From NCBI RefSeq assembly GCF_006539545.1, contig NZ_BJNF01000027.1, forward strand, positions 36,442 to 100,441: DNA of 64,000 nucleotides. The letters run 5' to 3'. Shown here piece after piece: positions 8,643 to 16,342 of the stretch (position 1 is its first letter; each line of letters opens with the position of its first letter). The stretch is from Nitrobacter winogradskyi (GTDB taxonomy: Bacteria; Pseudomonadota; Alphaproteobacteria; Rhizobiales; Xanthobacteraceae). The position numbers and the translations under genes are program-made. Under the pieces are notes generated by a model that was not told the origin of the DNA, did not search any database, and saw nothing but the letters and a program-made list of their open reading frames with translations.

Positions 8643-11312
8643 ATGCGCGCCGTCGTCGCCGTTTTTCTATTTGTGTCCGCCGCGCATGCCGCGCTCTGGG
8701 GAGTTCTTCAGGACAAGCAGTCAGCACCCGACTTCAAGGGCGTTCTGACCAGCCTGTCCTACGCGCCCTTTGAAGGCGCCGCGCACCCGGACGTCGACAA
8801 TATCCCGACTGTCGAGAAGATCCGGACCGACATGAAGGCGCTGGCGCCCCTGACCCGCGCCATCCGTCTGTATTCGTCGACCGGCGGCGTGGAGCTTGTG
8901 CCCCCCATCGCCAATGAGTTCGGCCTCAAGGTCATGGTCGGCGCGTGGATCGACAAGTTCGTCGAGCGCAACGAGCGCGAGATGCTCGCCGCCATCGATC
9001 TCGCGAAGCACAACGGCAACGTCAACGGAATCGTCGTCGGCAACGAAACGATCTATCGCGGCGATCAGAAGGTTTCGGATCTGATCAAGCTCATTCAGCG
9101 CGTAAAGGGCTCCGTGAATGTGCCTGTTACGACGGGTGAAATCTGGAACATCTGGCTGGAGCATCCTGAACTCGCATCATCGGTCGACTTCATCGCCGCG
9201 CACATCCTGCCCTATTGGGAAGGCTTTTCGAGCAAGCAGGCCGTCGATCAGGCCCTCATCATCTATCAGAAATTGCGCGACGCCTTTCCCGGCAAGCGGA
9301 TCGTGATCGCCGAGTTCGGCTGGCCGAGCGCCGGATATAACCTCCGGAACGCCGATCCCGGTTCTTTCCAGCAGGCGGTCACGCTCCGCAATTTTGTAAC
9401 CAAGGCCCAATCGATCGGCATGGAATACAACATCGTCGAAGCCATCGACCAGCCTTGGAAGTTTTTCGAAGGCGGCGTGGGTCCCTACTGGGGTATCCTC
9501 AACGCGGATCGCGAGCCGAAGTTTTCGTGGACCGGTCCCGTCGTCAATGAAGCTTACTGGAAGCTTGCCGGCATCGCGCTTTTGATCGGTATCCTGCTAT
9601 CCCTGCCTATCCTGCGACTTGTCCGTCCCACGCCGATGCAGACCCTGCTGCTGTCGGTTGCTGCCAACGGCGTCGGCGCCTGGGTCGCGACAGTCTTCGC
9701 CTATTGGACCACGCATTACTTCGTTTTCGGTTCGGCTCTCGCGCTGGCGCTCGGATTGACCCTGCTTGTCCCGCTGATCCTGATCGCGATGGCGCGCATC
9801 GAGGAGATCGCGACCGTGGCGTTCGGCGAGCGCCCGCGGCGGTTGATTACCAGGGAGGCGGCGGCCGCTGCCCAGGCGGCCAGCGACGCGCCGCTGCCCA
9901 AGGTCTCGATTCACGTGCCCGCCTATTTCGAGCCGCCCGAGATGCTCAAGCAGACGCTCGACGCAGTCGCGCGCCTCGATTATCCGAATTTCGAATGCGT
10001 CGTGATCATCAACAACACGCCCGATCCCGCCTTCTGGCAACCCATTCAGGATCATTGCCGCGCGCTTGGCGAACGATTCAAGTTCATCAACGCCGAAAAG
10101 GTCGAGGGCTTCAAGGCGGGAGCGCTGCGTATCGCCATGGAGCGTACCGCCGCTGACGCCGAGATCATCGGTGTCATCGATGCCGACTATGTGGTGCAGC
10201 CCGACTGGTTGAAGGACCTGGTGCCGGCGTTCAACGATCCCAGCGTCGGCCTGGTTCAGGCGCCGCAGGATCACCGCGACGGCGACCGCTCGTTGATGCA
10301 CTACATCATGAACGGAGAATATGCCGGCTTCTTCGATATCGGCATGGTCCAGCGCAACGAGACCAACGCGATCATCGTCCATGGCACGATGTGCCTGATC
10401 CGCCGCGCCGCGATGGATATGGCGGGCGGCTGGGCCGGAGACACGATTTGCGAGGACACCGATCTCGGCCTTGCGATTGCCCAGCATGGCTGGGTCACAC
10501 ACTACACCAACACCCGTTACGGCTACGGCCTGCTCCCCGACACGTATGAAGCCTTCAAGAAGCAGCGACATCGCTGGGCCTATGGTGGCTTCCAGATCGT
10601 CAAGAAACACTGGCGCCGCTTTCTGCCGGGCGCGAGCCGCCTGTCGCCAGACCAGAAGCGCGAATTCACCCTGGGCTGGCTCAACTGGCTTGGCGCCGAA
10701 AGCCTCGGCGTCGTGGTTGCGATCCTGAACCTGATCTGGGTGCCGATCGTCGCCTTCGCCGACATCGCCATCCCCGACAAGATCCTGACATTGCCTATCA
10801 TCGCCGCCTTCGTCGTGTCGCTGCTCCATTTTCTGGCGCTGTACCGCCTTCGCGTACCGATAAGAACGGCGCAGATGCTGGGAGCGATGGTCGCAGCCAT
10901 GTCCGTGCAGTGGACCGTGTCCCGTGCGGTGGCGCAGGGGCTCATCACGGAACACCTCGCCTTCGCACGGACATCGAAGGGCGGACTATCGCGAATGTCG
11001 ATCGAGTTTCAGGCGTTCTGGGAGGCGGTGATCGGCATTCTCCTGCTGGTCGGAGCCGCGGTGCTGATCGCATCCAACCAGTACAAGGAAGTCACGGAGA
11101 TCTACATCTTCGCCGGTGTGCTCGTGCTCCAGAGCCTGCCGTTCCTGTCGGCCGTCGCCATCGCCATCCTTGAGATGTCGCGCATCAACCAGTTTTCATT
11201 CTGGCGCAATGCGCGTATCCGCAGCGCTGAGCTGATCGGGCTGCGGCCCGCTCCGATGACAACAGGCACGTCGTCGCCCGTCGGCTCCGAGATTCAGCGC
11301 GAAACAACCTGA
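8643..11312 (+). CDS. ndvB: beta-(1,3)(1,6)-glucan synthase, NdvB-like (GH17 + GT2)
   Basis: 889 residues. An N-terminal anchor is followed by a GH17 domain with both catalytic glutamates (VVGNETIYRG, E135; VIAEFGWPSA, E224). Then come membrane helices near residues 305-385 and a processive family 2 glycosyltransferase domain. The latter shows VIDADYVVQPDW (about 512), CEDTDLGLAIAQHGW (about 602) and the QRHRW acceptor motif (about 640). More membrane helices follow near the C-terminus. This layout matches Bradyrhizobium NdvB, which polymerises UDP-glucose into periplasmic cyclic glucan; the GH17 part may act as a transglycosylase. No strong ribosome site is seen before the ATG. The symbol rests on architecture and locus. 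Confidence 0.85.
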   Translation: MRAVVAVFLFVSAAHAALWGVLQDKQSAPDFKGVLTSLSYAPFEGAAHPDVDNIPTVEKIRTDMKALAPLTRAIRLYSSTGGVELVPPIANEFGLKVMVGAWIDKFVERNEREMLAAIDLAKHNGNVNGIVVGNETIYRGDQKVSDLIKLIQRVKGSVNVPVTTGEIWNIWLEHPELASSVDFIAAHILPYWEGFSSKQAVDQALIIYQKLRDAFPGKRIVIAEFGWPSAGYNLRNADPGSFQQAVTLRNFVTKAQSIGMEYNIVEAIDQPWKFFEGGVGPYWGILNADREPKFSWTGPVVNEAYWKLAGIALLIGILLSLPILRLVRPTPMQTLLLSVAANGVGAWVATVFAYWTTHYFVFGSALALALGLTLLVPLILIAMARIEEIATVAFGERPRRLITREAAAAAQAASDAPLPKVSIHVPAYFEPPEMLKQTLDAVARLDYPNFECVVIINNTPDPAFWQPIQDHCRALGERFKFINAEKVEGFKAGALRIAMERTAADAEIIGVIDADYVVQPDWLKDLVPAFNDPSVGLVQAPQDHRDGDRSLMHYIMNGEYAGFFDIGMVQRNETNAIIVHGTMCLIRRAAMDMAGGWAGDTICEDTDLGLAIAQHGWVTHYTNTRYGYGLLPDTYEAFKKQRHRWAYGGFQIVKKHWRRFLPGASRLSPDQKREFTLGWLNWLGAESLGVVVAILNLIWVPIVAFADIAIPDKILTLPIIAAFVVSLLHFLALYRLRVPIRTAQMLGAMVAAMSVQWTVSRAVAQGLITEHLAFARTSKGGLSRMSIEFQAFWEAVIGILLLVGAAVLIASNQYKEVTEIYIFAGVLVLQSLPFLSAVAIAILEMSRINQFSFWRNARIRSAELIGLRPAPMTTGTSSPVGSEIQRETT

Positions 11313-11359
11313 TCCCAGCCGCTATCCGTTATTCGCCAGGCTGCTGGAAAGTTTGTCGC

Positions 11360-11598
11360 TAGAGTCTGTTTCAACTGCGTTGAATCAGACTCTAGAGCGG
11401 GATGAGAAAAAGTGTGGTGCGGTTTTCCGCCCGCATCCCGCGTCTCAAAATATTGGAATCGATCACGTTTATGGTTTTGGATCGATTCGATCCAAAACCA
11501 TCGTGATCTAGCCTTAACTTTTGATCGAGCATGATCTTGTCCGAAAACCGGTTTCCACTTTGCGCTGGCGCGGCCCTTCGGGTCGGGATCATGCTCTA
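11360..11598. repeat. composite repeat (families D, E and C in series)
   Basis: Three blocks lie end to end. First is a palindrome built on AGAGTCTG..CAGACTCT (family D, 11360-11397). Next is a block of about 113 bases (family E, 11398-11510) that ends in the perfect hairpin GGTTTTGGATCGATTCGATC..AAACC. Last is a 72-base block (family C, 11527-11598) beginning AGCATGATCTTGTCC and ending GGGATCATGCTCT. Family E recurs inverted at 62920-63034, family C at 27261, 36191 and 63925. The gap 11313-11699 holds nothing else that I see. Confidence 0.85.
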
Positions 11599-11699
11599 AG
11601 GCTCGGATTCGGATGGGTAAACCCGTGATATAGGTCATCCTGCGCCGACACCGGCGCTATTGACCGGCGCGGACTGGCCCCCTACACAGCGCGGCATGT

Positions 11700-11775
11700 G
11701 AGCGCGTAGCTCAGTTGGTAGAGCACGTGACTTTTAATCATGGGGTCGAGGGTTCGAGTCCCTCCGCGCTCACCA
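11700..11775 (+). tRNA. tRNA-Lys (anticodon TTT)
   Basis: 76 bases including an encoded CCA. The acceptor stem GAGCGCG pairs with CGCGCTC; the D-arm holds TAGCTCAGTTGGTAGAGCA; the anticodon loop is CTTTTAA (anticodon TTT); the T-arm holds GGTTCGAGTCC. The 3' part from the anticodon stem on is the attachment site of the element that follows. The gene remains intact on this side of the insertion. Confidence 0.97.
11730..11775 (+). other. attL core (3' part of tRNA-Lys)
   Basis: 46 bases from the anticodon loop to the CCA, identical to 27077-27122. The identity begins at the anticodon loop, a common crossover region for tyrosine recombinases. Left of the core the tRNA 5' half is host sequence. 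Confidence 0.93.
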
Positions 11776-11834
11776 AGCAAAATCAATAACTTACAACTCT
11801 TTTGCCTCGATTGTCCGCTGATAAAAAATCTCTT

Positions 11835-11852
11835 ATGCACACAATATGCACA
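11835..11852. promoter_or_regulatory. phased ATGCACA repeats near attL (candidate integrase arm site)
   Basis: ATGCACA occurs at 11835-11841 and 11846-11852, exactly one helical turn (11 bases) apart, 60 bases inside the element. The same pair with the same spacing occurs near attR. Arm-type integrase or Xis sites have this placement. Binding is inferred. Confidence 0.5.
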
Positions 11853-11881
11853 TAGACGAGGATTCATTATTGCCAGAAAGC

Positions 11882-11910
11882 GGACTCTCCCTCACTTTGA
11901 GGAAGAGTCC
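11882..11910 (-). terminator. rho-independent terminator of the element's leftward operon
   Basis: Inverted arms GGACTCT and AGAGTCC enclose a further CCCTCA/TGAGG pair, giving a strong hairpin 12 bases beyond the last leftward stop. On the minus strand it is followed by GCTTTCTGG, a weak T tract. Likely ends transcription before the tRNA. Confidence 0.55.
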
Positions 11911-11922
11911 GTCCTCAATTCT

Positions 11923-12129
11923 TCAAACGACCGTGCAGCCCATCGACGCGATCTGTGCCCGCAGCCGGTCAATCAGCCGGTGTGCGCGGTCCAGTTCGGC
12001 CGTCAGATTGCGTTCCGATTGCTCGGCACGTTCAGCCCTTACGATGGCAAGCCGCTCGCGCTCCTCTGCCGCCATTCGGACGCGGGTTTCTCCTGCCATT
12101 CGGGCCTTAAGCTCTTTGCGGTCGATCAT
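11923..12129 (-). CDS. small coiled-coil protein of the element
   Basis: 68 residues, almost wholly helical and rich in E, R and A, with heptad-like spacing (EERERLAIVRAERAEQSERN). No membrane segment or catalytic motif. Its ATG overlaps the TGA of the preceding gene (ATGA), so it is probably translated by coupling. As the last gene of the leftward series it lies beside the host tRNA. Phage genes at this position are often lysis or accessory functions, but nothing in this sequence shows that. Function unknown. Confidence 0.65.
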   Translation of the reverse strand: MIDRKELKARMAGETRVRMAAEERERLAIVRAERAEQSERNLTAELDRAHRLIDRLRAQIASMGCTVV

Positions 12130-12329
12130 CGCGGCACCGATGCGGAGGCGGCAATATCAATCTCCCCGCGCAGGACGGCCAAGGCTATATCTTTGGCTTC
12201 CTGATCCGCCTGTAGCCAGGCGGCAACCAGCGCCAGATTAAGGGCTTGCGCGTCCGCTTTCCTCCATTCAGTCTCTGTGGACCCTGACGCCGGGTTGGCT
12301 GCCCGCTGAACATTGTGTGCTCGGACCAT
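12126..12329 (-). CDS. hypothetical protein of the element
   Basis: 67 residues, soluble, alanine-rich, with one long predicted helix (ADAQALNLALVAAWLQADQE) and an acidic C-terminal half. Coupled to the next gene by an ATGA overlap and only three bases downstream of the Tat-signal gene, so the three form one transcription unit. No family recognised. Confidence 0.6.
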   Translation of the reverse strand: MVRAHNVQRAANPASGSTETEWRKADAQALNLALVAAWLQADQEAKDIALAVLRGEIDIAASASVPR

Positions 12330-12332
12330 GGC

Positions 12333-12749
12333 CTAACCCACCACCATTAGAGGCGATGACGCCAACGTCCGCAGAAACTGGCCTGATGTGTCGGGGATGC
12401 ACCCCTCGTCGTATTCCAGAAGCCACGCTACGGCGGCGGCGAGACCCGCCATCGTGGTCGGGGCTGTAGACGTGAGCAGATCGGCAGCTTCTTCGTTCGC
12501 CTCGACCGCCGCATCCAGCCTGTCTTCAGCCTCTTGTGTGATCTCGCGCCCATCTCTCAGCGCCTTGACTTCGTCGACGGCGAGCGATGCGGCCACGAAC
12601 TCTCTGAAAGCCGATCGATGGCGTTCAATGACCGCAAATATCGGATCAATCAGTTGCGGTGCTGCGGCGGCCGGCAGAACAGCGGCTGCAACCGCGCCAG
12701 ATAGAAAGACCCGTCTCGATGTGGTAGGAATCCTTTCAGCCTGCGCCAT
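12333..12749 (-). CDS. exported protein with a twin-arginine-like signal
   Basis: 138 residues. The N-terminus (TTSRRVFLSGAVAAAVLPAAAA) carries SRRVFLSG followed by a hydrophobic Ala-rich core, a good match to a Tat signal. The mature part is acidic and helical (EEADLLTSTAPTTMAGLAAA). I recall proteins of this general type in rhizobial prophages and plasmids, with no assigned function. It is the first gene of a three-gene leftward unit and is divergent from the RHH gene across 81 bases. Confidence 0.65.
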   Translation of the reverse strand: MAQAERIPTTSRRVFLSGAVAAAVLPAAAAPQLIDPIFAVIERHRSAFREFVAASLAVDEVKALRDGREITQEAEDRLDAAVEANEEAADLLTSTAPTTMAGLAAAVAWLLEYDEGCIPDTSGQFLRTLASSPLMVVG

Positions 12750-12830
12750 GGTCCTGATCCTTGGTTCGGGTTAGGGCCGGGTAGGAAGTTCGCGCTTCCT
12801 TCCGGCCTGATTTTACGCTATCATATAATC

Positions 12831-13061
12831 ATGACTGGTCAAGATAAAAAGATAGCAAAAAAGCGCGGCCGTCCCGCGACCGGGACGAGTCCCACAGTCG
12901 GTGTTCGTGTTCCTCCCGAACTATCGGCTAAAATTGAAGCGTGGCGAGCGGAGCAACGGCCCATTCCGTCGCAACCCGAGGCCATTCGCCGGCTCGTGGA
13001 ACAGGCTCTGAAGTTGCGCACCACAGAAGCTGATCCGGTTGGGAAGGAAAAGCGTCCATAG
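12831..13061 (+). CDS. ribbon-helix-helix DNA-binding protein with AT-hook-like N-terminus
   Basis: 76 residues. An AT-hook-like KKRGRPATG (residues 9-18) precedes a segment that fits an RHH fold: a strand (TVGVRVPPEL) then two helices (SAKIEAWRAEQ and QPEAIRRLVEQAL). Such proteins are small repressors or antitoxin-like regulators. The ATG has no Shine-Dalgarno; a TATAAT hexamer ends two bases before it. GCTATC (12817-12822) and GATAGC (12850-12855) form inverted arms around the start, a possible self-binding site. The possibility of repressor action on the divergent gene or on the element is inference. Confidence 0.75.
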   Translation: MTGQDKKIAKKRGRPATGTSPTVGVRVPPELSAKIEAWRAEQRPIPSQPEAIRRLVEQALKLRTTEADPVGKEKRP

Positions 13062-13160
13062 CCCGCATAAACGCCAACGCAAATTGTTTGGACACGAGAC
13101 GGACATGTGCCTATTTATACGAGCCGGCAACCGTCCGGTCCAGGAATCGAGTCATCCTTG

Positions 13161-13190
13161 GCCCCGCCCTAGTAGGCGGGGCTCTTTTTT
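13161..13190 (+). terminator. rho-independent terminator after the RHH gene
   Basis: GCCCCGCCT and AGGCGGGGC form a nine-pair stem with a tiny loop, followed by TCTTTTTT. It lies 100 bases after the RHH stop and 108 before the outer-membrane protein gene, so the two plus-strand genes are separate units. Confidence 0.9.
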
Positions 13191-13297
13191 ACTGTGCTCA
13201 GCGTCGATATTCCACCCGAGTGTGGCCGCCCCGCTACAGCAGCCTTGTGTTTTGTCTCTAGAATGCCAGTCATCGAATCTAACATCGAGGCTCCGTC

Positions 13298-13972
13298 ATG
13301 AAAAAGATTCTTGTAACCGCCGCAGCTGTGCTGATGGGCGCGTCGGCTGCTTCCGCCGCTGATTTGGCGGCACGTCCCTACACGAAGGCTCCGCCCTACG
13401 TGCCACCAGCACCGATCTACAACTGGACCGGGTTCTATCTGGGTGGTCATATCGGTGGCGCGTTCGGTGGTCCGAACAATGCCCTCGCGCCCGGCTTCTT
13501 TACCAATAACGACGGCAGGTTCATGGGCGGCGGTCAGATCGGCTTTGACACGCAGTTCTCGCCGAACTGGGTCTTCGGCATCGAAGCCAACTACAGCTTC
13601 CTCGACACCGGCAGCTTCTTCGCCAACCGTGGTCTTGGATCGGTTACTGGTCGGCTCGGCTACACTTGGGGTCCTGCGCTGCTTTACGTCAAGGGCGGCT
13701 ACGGATGGGCCGACTCGCGCTTCACCAACGGCTTCGCCGGCAACGGCGGCCGTGACGGTTACACCGTCGGTGGTGGCCTGGAATACCTGTTCACCCCGAA
13801 CTGGTCGGGCAAGGTCGAGTACCAGTACTACGATCTTGGCAATGTAAACTTCGTCGGTCCGATCGGGGCTCCTGGCACGTTCCGCAACGACCAGCACACC
13901 GTCAAGGTCGGCCTGAACTATCGCTTCAACTGGGGCGCTCCAATGGGTGCTCCGCTTGCGCCGGGATACTGA
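13298..13972 (+). CDS. outer-membrane beta-barrel protein (Omp25/Omp31-like)
   Basis: 224 residues with a clean signal peptide (MKKILVTAAAVLMGASAASA cleaved before ADLAARP). The mature protein has NWTGFYLGGHIGGAFGG and alternating strands rich in Y, G and N, ending with NYRFNW. This is the small alpha-proteobacterial outer-membrane barrel family seen in Brucella and rhizobia. Such genes are usually chromosomal. Inside this element, on the strand opposite to the phage genes and bracketed by its own two terminators, it looks like a moron that could alter the cell surface, perhaps phage adsorption. That role is inference. Confidence 0.88.
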   Translation: MKKILVTAAAVLMGASAASAADLAARPYTKAPPYVPPAPIYNWTGFYLGGHIGGAFGGPNNALAPGFFTNNDGRFMGGGQIGFDTQFSPNWVFGIEANYSFLDTGSFFANRGLGSVTGRLGYTWGPALLYVKGGYGWADSRFTNGFAGNGGRDGYTVGGGLEYLFTPNWSGKVEYQYYDLGNVNFVGPIGAPGTFRNDQHTVKVGLNYRFNWGAPMGAPLAPGY

Positions 13973-13991
13973 TCTAGTCAGAACGGATGTG

Positions 13992-14023
13992 AAGGCCGGC
14001 AAGTTTGCCGGCCTTTCTATTTT
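13992..14023 (+). terminator. rho-independent terminator after the outer-membrane protein gene
   Basis: GGCCGGCAA and TTGCCGGCC form a nine-pair stem with a one-base loop after AA and before TTTCTATTTT, 20 bases past the stop codon. Confidence 0.9.
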
Positions 14024-14029
14024 ACTCAG

Positions 14030-14230
14030 GCGGGCGACGCGCATTCGTGACCGCGCCATTCGCCGCGCTGGTGAGTTGCTGAAACAGATTGAGCCGCAGC
14101 AGGGCGCTCGGAACGACATAGCAACTTCGGGTAGTCGCCCACCCGAAGTTACGCGGACAGAAGCAGCGCGGGATGCGGGAATGTCGCCGCATCAAGCGAA
14201 GCAGGCTATCCACTGCGCCGTGACATTGAT
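14030..14230 (+). pseudogene. fragment of a phage/plasmid regulatory protein
   Basis: The plus-strand frame here encodes RRATRIRDRAIRRAGELLKQ, then IEPQQGARND, then TRTEAARDAGMSPHQAKQAI. I recall this as the middle of a protein common in alphaproteobacterial phages and plasmids, with an HTH. Neither its usual start nor its C-terminal part is present: the frame comes out of the preceding terminator and leaves the homology at about 14223, next to the leftward gene stop. It is therefore a remnant, probably left when cargo was inserted. Confidence 0.55.
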
Positions 14231-14231
14231 C

Positions 14232-14453
14232 CTAGTTCACCCTCATCGCCGCTCGCATCTCGGCAAGCGCGGTCTCTAGCAGTTCTCGCGTTGAATCAAC
14301 ATCGCCCGCGTCAAGCAGATCGATAGCGGTCGTGAGCACGAAGTCCACACCGCGAAAACCGTTCTGCAGATTTGCGATGTGCTCCACCACCATCGGCGGG
14401 ACATCATACCAGATAAAGGGATCATCGGTATCGTTCCAAAGGGGCTCGCTCAT
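14232..14453 (-). CDS. hypothetical protein of the element
   Basis: 73 residues, acidic, with two aromatic patches (PLWNDTDDPFIWYDVPP) and a helical C-terminal half (TRELLETALAEMRAAMRVN). Coupled by ATGA to the large ejection-like gene upstream. No domain recognised. Its place at the end of the virion-protein series would suit a small structural or accessory protein, but this is only position. Confidence 0.65.
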   Translation of the reverse strand: MSEPLWNDTDDPFIWYDVPPMVVEHIANLQNGFRGVDFVLTTAIDLLDAGDVDSTRELLETALAEMRAAMRVN

Positions 14454-16342
14454 CGGTCGCCCTCAAGGGTCGCGTTCGTCCCGAGAATGCCGCCGATCTT
14501 CGTCCGTTTCTTCAATGGCGCGGTCACACTCTCGGTGCGCTTTATGAAGCGCCCAATAGCATCGCGATCCTGCAATCTGGCCGGGCTCAGCAGCATGTCA
14601 GCAAGCACCTTGTCGGACCGTGAGCGGGTGGTGTCCCGAATGCCTCGCGACACGGCACCGACCGCAGCCGGAATACCCTTCCTGACCGGGGACGATATGA
14701 CGTCGAGGATCATCTCAGCAGGAATACCTGCCGCCGCGTCCTGCTCTGCCAGCCGCCGCGCGGTCGCGGAATTGCCGAGCGCCTGACGCGACAGCGATGA
14801 GAAACCGGATTCCGCATCGAAAACCCGGCTCCACTTCTTTGCCAGAGCCTCGGTTGGCATCAGCGCGGCCACCTTCTGCCGCATGGCCCGTGAGTTGAGA
14901 TATTTCGTCATGTCCGGCAGCTTCGCCGCGTCGTTTTCCATCTGCGCGCGAATCGCGTTCACCGCACCGATGCGGTACGCCTCACGGTCAGCATCGCTAA
15001 GCCTGGCCAGCGTCGCCTTGACTTCATCAGCGGTGACGTTGCGCGTGATCAGGCTGCGGCCTTCCTCGATTGCATCAAGATAGCGCGATGGTCCGGCCCA
15101 GGCATTTCGCGCCTCGCCATAGGCCGGGTTCACCGCGTCAACCGCTGCCACAACCTTGTCGCGCACGCCGCTGACAACCCGCGCAATGTTGCCGTTGCCG
15201 GCACGGCGTGCCGATTCAATCACATCGTCAGCCTGCTTCTTCCAAGCATCGATCACGGGCATCATCACTTCCTTGCCCGGCGTCCCCTGCAGGCCATACT
15301 CGCTTTGCAACGTCAGCTTGAGTTCCTGGCTTTCAAGGATTTTCTTTCCCCATCCGCTCGATGTCGCTTCCTGGAAGGTTCGAACGAGCGCCGGCGATGT
15401 CGCCACGTCGAAGCTGTACGCCTCGTCATAGAGCGGCTTGGATGCTCCCTTGCGTTCCACGATCTTCTGTTCAACCGTTTCCGTCAGGTTGCGGTTAGCG
15501 CCCGTGAGACGGGACAACTCATCCGAAAGGCGGTCAAGCTGTCCCTGCTGCCGCTCAATGAGCGCGGGAACGACCTTGGTGCGCCCGGCTCCTGGGCTTT
15601 GCGCGATGCGCTCCACGAGGCCGCGAACATTCTCACCGCCAGCATCAGCCAGCGACGCGACGCCGGGGCGGTCTTGCGCAAGATCAGCGGCGCGCGCGGC
15701 AAGCGATGCAGGCGTGTCAGCATCACGCATGACCGCTCGCCCGAAGTCTGCCGCAGCCCGCCGCGTCGGGTCGATCGTTCCGAGAATTCCCTTGCCGATG
15801 TTGGCCGCGCTTTGCATCACATAGGGTGCAGCCGCACCGACCGCAGCACCGCCGACAGCGCCGCCTGCCGCGCCCTGCATCCGATCGGCCAAGCCGCCAT
15901 CGGCCGCACCCGAGCCATAGGCTGCGCCCGTGCCTGCGCCAATTCCGATGCTGCGGGCGAGCATTGGAAGCTTTGAGAGGCCAGTTGCAGCACTGAGCAC
16001 GCCCGCTGCCGGTGCGGCAGCGATAGCTCCTGCCAAACCGCCAGCAATCTCGCCGGGAATGCGGATAGCGGGCGAGATAGCCTCATCCCGCGCCCTCTCC
16101 CGCCGCAAATTGTCCTCATAGGAGCCGCTGCCGAAAAGTGAGCCAGCTTTTGCCGCCAGTTCGTCGGCATAGTTAGATGTCATGCCATTTGCGAGCGAGC
16201 GCACAACATCGTCCGCCATGCCAAGCAGTCCGGCCGGTTTGCTCACCTGCGACCGCGCGAACGCGGCCTGCGCCTCGGACGCGGACGGGGCGTCAATCTC
16301 ATAGGTTTCACCGCCAGCGGTCTGAAATTGAAAGATGCCCAT
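14450..16342 (-). CDS. large phage protein, probable DNA-ejection/internal virion protein
   Basis: 630 residues. Residues 1-30 form a small beta domain (MGIFQFQTAGGETYEIDAPS), which I recall at the start of many phage internal proteins. Residues about 90-190 are Gly/Ala-rich and hydrophobic with glycine-zipper-like repeats (GGLAGAIAAAPAAGVLSAA, GGAVGGAAVGAAAP), suited to membrane insertion during DNA ejection. The rest is long helical and charged, with no enzymatic motif. It directly follows another virion-like gene with no gap. The assignment to ejection proteins of podovirus type is inference from composition, size and order. Confidence 0.65.
   Translation of the reverse strand: MGIFQFQTAGGETYEIDAPSASEAQAAFARSQVSKPAGLLGMADDVVRSLANGMTSNYADELAAKAGSLFGSGSYEDNLRRERARDEAISPAIRIPGEIAGGLAGAIAAAPAAGVLSAATGLSKLPMLARSIGIGAGTGAAYGSGAADGGLADRMQGAAGGAVGGAAVGAAAPYVMQSAANIGKGILGTIDPTRRAAADFGRAVMRDADTPASLAARAADLAQDRPGVASLADAGGENVRGLVERIAQSPGAGRTKVVPALIERQQGQLDRLSDELSRLTGANRNLTETVEQKIVERKGASKPLYDEAYSFDVATSPALVRTFQEATSSGWGKKILESQELKLTLQSEYGLQGTPGKEVMMPVIDAWKKQADDVIESARRAGNGNIARVVSGVRDKVVAAVDAVNPAYGEARNAWAGPSRYLDAIEEGRSLITRNVTADEVKATLARLSDADREAYRIGAVNAIRAQMENDAAKLPDMTKYLNSRAMRQKVAALMPTEALAKKWSRVFDAESGFSSLSRQALGNSATARRLAEQDAAAGIPAEMILDVISSPVRKGIPAAVGAVSRGIRDTTRSRSDKVLADMLLSPARLQDRDAIGRFIKRTESVTAPLKKRTKIGGILGTNATLEGDR

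Noticed and set aside
9597..10955. 452-codon open frame on the minus strand
   Set aside because: It lies wholly antisense to the NdvB-like gene, whose GH17 and GT2 motifs are certain. Its translation is rich in R, D, H and Q with no motif.
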